Of a stretch of DNA of 6,911 bases, positions 5,571 to 6,911 are shown piece after piece (positions within the stretch are counted from its first letter, which is position 1; the number at the start of each line of letters is the position of its first letter). The position numbers and the translations under genes were made by a program. Source of the stretch: Firmicutes bacterium UBA2296 (GTDB lineage Bacteria; Bacillota; UBA994); contig DDWC01000111.1 of assembly GCA_002345475.1 (NCBI GenBank), forward strand, positions 1 to 6,911, given 5' to 3'. The notes below the pieces were generated by a model. It did not search any database and had not been told where the DNA came from. It saw nothing but the letters and a program-made list of their open reading frames with translations.

Positions 5571-6911
5571 TCACTCCTTATCTTCAGAGCGACAAATCAG
5601 AGAAACGGCCACTGCCCCAAGACCCGCACTTATGCCTACGATGGGGGAGATCTCGGCTATGTAGGCTGGCTTCATACCAAGGATTCCGCTGATTTGGGCA
5701 GCAAAGGCTTGCGCCTTATCTGGAGAATTGGAGTGAACCACCGAGAACGCCTCCACTCCCAACCCCTTGCTGTGTGCTTCCACCATGGCCATAATCTTTT
5801 TCTGTACCGCTGCTTTGCTGAATGTAGTGGCAAAAGCGATTCCATTGCCCTGTTTGTCCAGTGAAATCACCGGGTTCATGTTCAGCATGCGGGCGGCCGT
5901 CCCTTTGAGAGGGCTCACCCTGCCGCCCCGTACCATGTTCTGAAAGTCTACGACACTGACATAGATATATCCATTGGGGATGTCTCTGGCAATCCCCTCG
6001 ATTACGTCGTTGTACGAATGCCCGGCACTAATCATCTGCGCTGCTCTAAGCACCAGGAGGCCCTGAGCCCCACTGTTGAGGCGAGAATTGATCACAGTGA
6101 TGGGATAGTTGTCGTTCTGCAACGGCCTGGCCGCCTGCTGAAAGACATTATGGGTACCGCTCAGTTCCTGCGAAACCGAAACGACTATAATAGCCTCGTA
6201 ATGCTGGCGTAGTTGCTCGAAAAGCTCAGCCACGTATACCTGATTCGGCTGTGAAGACGTAGGATACTCCTTCACGTCATTCAGCAGCGCATAAAATCTA
6301 TCGGGCTTGATGGTCAACTTATCGAGGAAGGTGTTACCCTCTATCATCAGGTTAAGCGGCACCACATGAACCTGGTACTCATCCAGCAGCTCCTGAGACA
6401 AATCGGCAATGGAGTCAGTGACCAGAGCGATGGGGGCCTTGCGCTGATGCAACATCTGATACTGGCGTAACATATCCTCAACCTTCTGACTGGCAAACTC
6501 GCCTTTCTTGCGCATGGCCAGGAAGAAGTCCTGGGGGTTGTTGCTATGAAAGTGAACCTTAACTCCCATACTGCCACCTGCGACCACTACCGAATCTCCC
6601 GCCTGTTCCGCCAGAGCCCTGATCTCGTCCACGTTCAGGTCGTCGCCGATGATAAACGCTTCCGAGCAGTAGCGATGACTTATTCCTGCATGTAACCCCT
6701 GGTTATTCCCGTCACTGCCATCGGCTATTTCCTGTTGACCCACATTTTCAGCTCCCTTTGCCGCACCCTTTAGCGATGCGGAGAATCCTTCCAGGAAGAG
6801 GACAAAACCCTTGGCGCCGGAGTCCACGACCAAAGCGTCTTTCAGTACCTTCAGTTTCTCTGGGGTTGCTTCCAGAGAGGCTCTGGCCACGTCCAGCGTA
6901 CTGTTAAACAT
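5571..6911 (-). CDS. DAK2/FakA-middle + DegV (FakB-like) fusion protein, N-terminus outside window
   Basis: The 446 residues here are the C-terminal part of a larger DAK2-DegV protein. Residues 8-43 (LEATPEKLKVL, then VVDSGAKGFVLFLEGF) match the stretch just after the ATP-binding DhaL domain of FakA/YloV proteins. The ATG at the window edge is therefore probably internal and the kinase domain lies beyond 6911. Residues 79-150 resemble the FakA middle domain: HRYCSEAF (Cys82) and VKVHFHSNNP (His120, His122), which match the Zn ligands reported for FakA. Residues 159-440 are a DegV fold: VTDSIADL, PTSSQP (217-222), SQELSGT (247-253), GGRVSP (329-334), LNMNPVIS and SPIVGISAGLG (422-432). FakA phosphorylates fatty acids bound to FakB; here both would be on one chain. 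The usual GTHTGPG loop reads GISAGLG, so the conserved His is Ser428. The last codons supply the ribosome site of the DUF1295 gene. Confidence 0.9.
   Translation of the reverse strand: MFNSTLDVARASLEATPEKLKVLKDALVVDSGAKGFVLFLEGFSASLKGAAKGAENVGQQEIADGSDGNNQGLHAGISHRYCSEAFIIGDDLNVDEIRALAEQAGDSVVVAGGSMGVKVHFHSNNPQDFFLAMRKKGEFASQKVEDMLRQYQMLHQRKAPIALVTDSIADLSQELLDEYQVHVVPLNLMIEGNTFLDKLTIKPDRFYALLNDVKEYPTSSQPNQVYVAELFEQLRQHYEAIIVVSVSQELSGTHNVFQQAARPLQNDNYPITVINSRLNSGAQGLLVLRAAQMISAGHSYNDVIEGIARDIPNGYIYVSVVDFQNMVRGGRVSPLKGTAARMLNMNPVISLDKQGNGIAFATTFSKAAVQKKIMAMVEAHSKGLGVEAFSVVHSNSPDKAQAFAAQISGILGMKPAYIAEISPIVGISAGLGAVAVSLICRSEDKE
5574..5579 (-). promoter_or_regulatory. Shine-Dalgarno inside the DegV gene end, decides the DUF1295 start
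   Basis: The last two sense codons of the DegV gene read AAG GAG on the minus strand and give a ribosome site 8 bases before GTG 5563-5565. The upstream GTG (5572-5574) overlaps this site, so it is less likely to be used. Confidence 0.6.

Noticed and set aside
6909..6911. ATG at the right edge as the true start of the DegV-family protein
   Set aside because: The residues that follow match the region after the kinase domain of DAK2/FakA proteins, so the protein almost surely continues beyond the window.

Overview
The window comes from a strictly anaerobic bacterium. It encodes an oxygen-sensitive indolepyruvate:ferredoxin oxidoreductase with two ferredoxin-type 4Fe-4S motifs, and a UPF0251/DUF134 regulator, a family common in anaerobes. 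Moderate-to-high GC, tightly coupled genes, GTG/TTG starts with good Shine-Dalgarno sequences, and a fused DAK2-DegV protein suggest Chloroflexota (Dehalococcoidia-like) or an anaerobic Firmicute (Clostridia). The sequence alone does not settle which.

Layout. Positions 1-536 (+) hold the C-terminal third of an amidohydrolase cut by the window edge. Everything else is on the minus strand. Read in transcription order, the right half carries a DAK2/FakA-middle + DegV fusion (5571-6911, N-terminus outside the window), then a DUF1295 membrane protein (4783-5565) that starts 5 bases after the DegV stop. A gene-free stretch of about 526 bases follows (4257-4782). It contains heptanucleotide-periodic repeats, an 89-bp element with 11-bp terminal inverted repeats, a 17-bp inverted repeat pair, and a good sigma70-type promoter overlapped by an 18-bp palindrome. 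That promoter faces a second minus-strand operon: DUF134 regulator (3852-4256), iorA (2014-3810), iorB (1427-2017, ATGA overlap with iorA) and a LysR regulator (521-1414). The LysR gene runs tail-to-tail into the amidohydrolase with a 16-base overlap.

How the genes work together. IorA and IorB form one enzyme that oxidatively decarboxylates aryl-pyruvates (transaminated Trp, Phe, Tyr) to aryl-CoA, reducing ferredoxin. The flanking DUF134 and LysR proteins are probable regulators of this operon or of the convergent amidohydrolase. The DAK2-DegV fusion resembles a fatty-acid kinase (FakA) joined to its fatty-acid-binding partner (FakB). Its coupling to a DUF1295 membrane protein of the steroid-reductase/methyltransferase fold suggests a lipid-related unit. 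No phage, CRISPR, tRNA or rRNA feature was seen. The most unusual sequence is the repeat-rich gap between the two operons.
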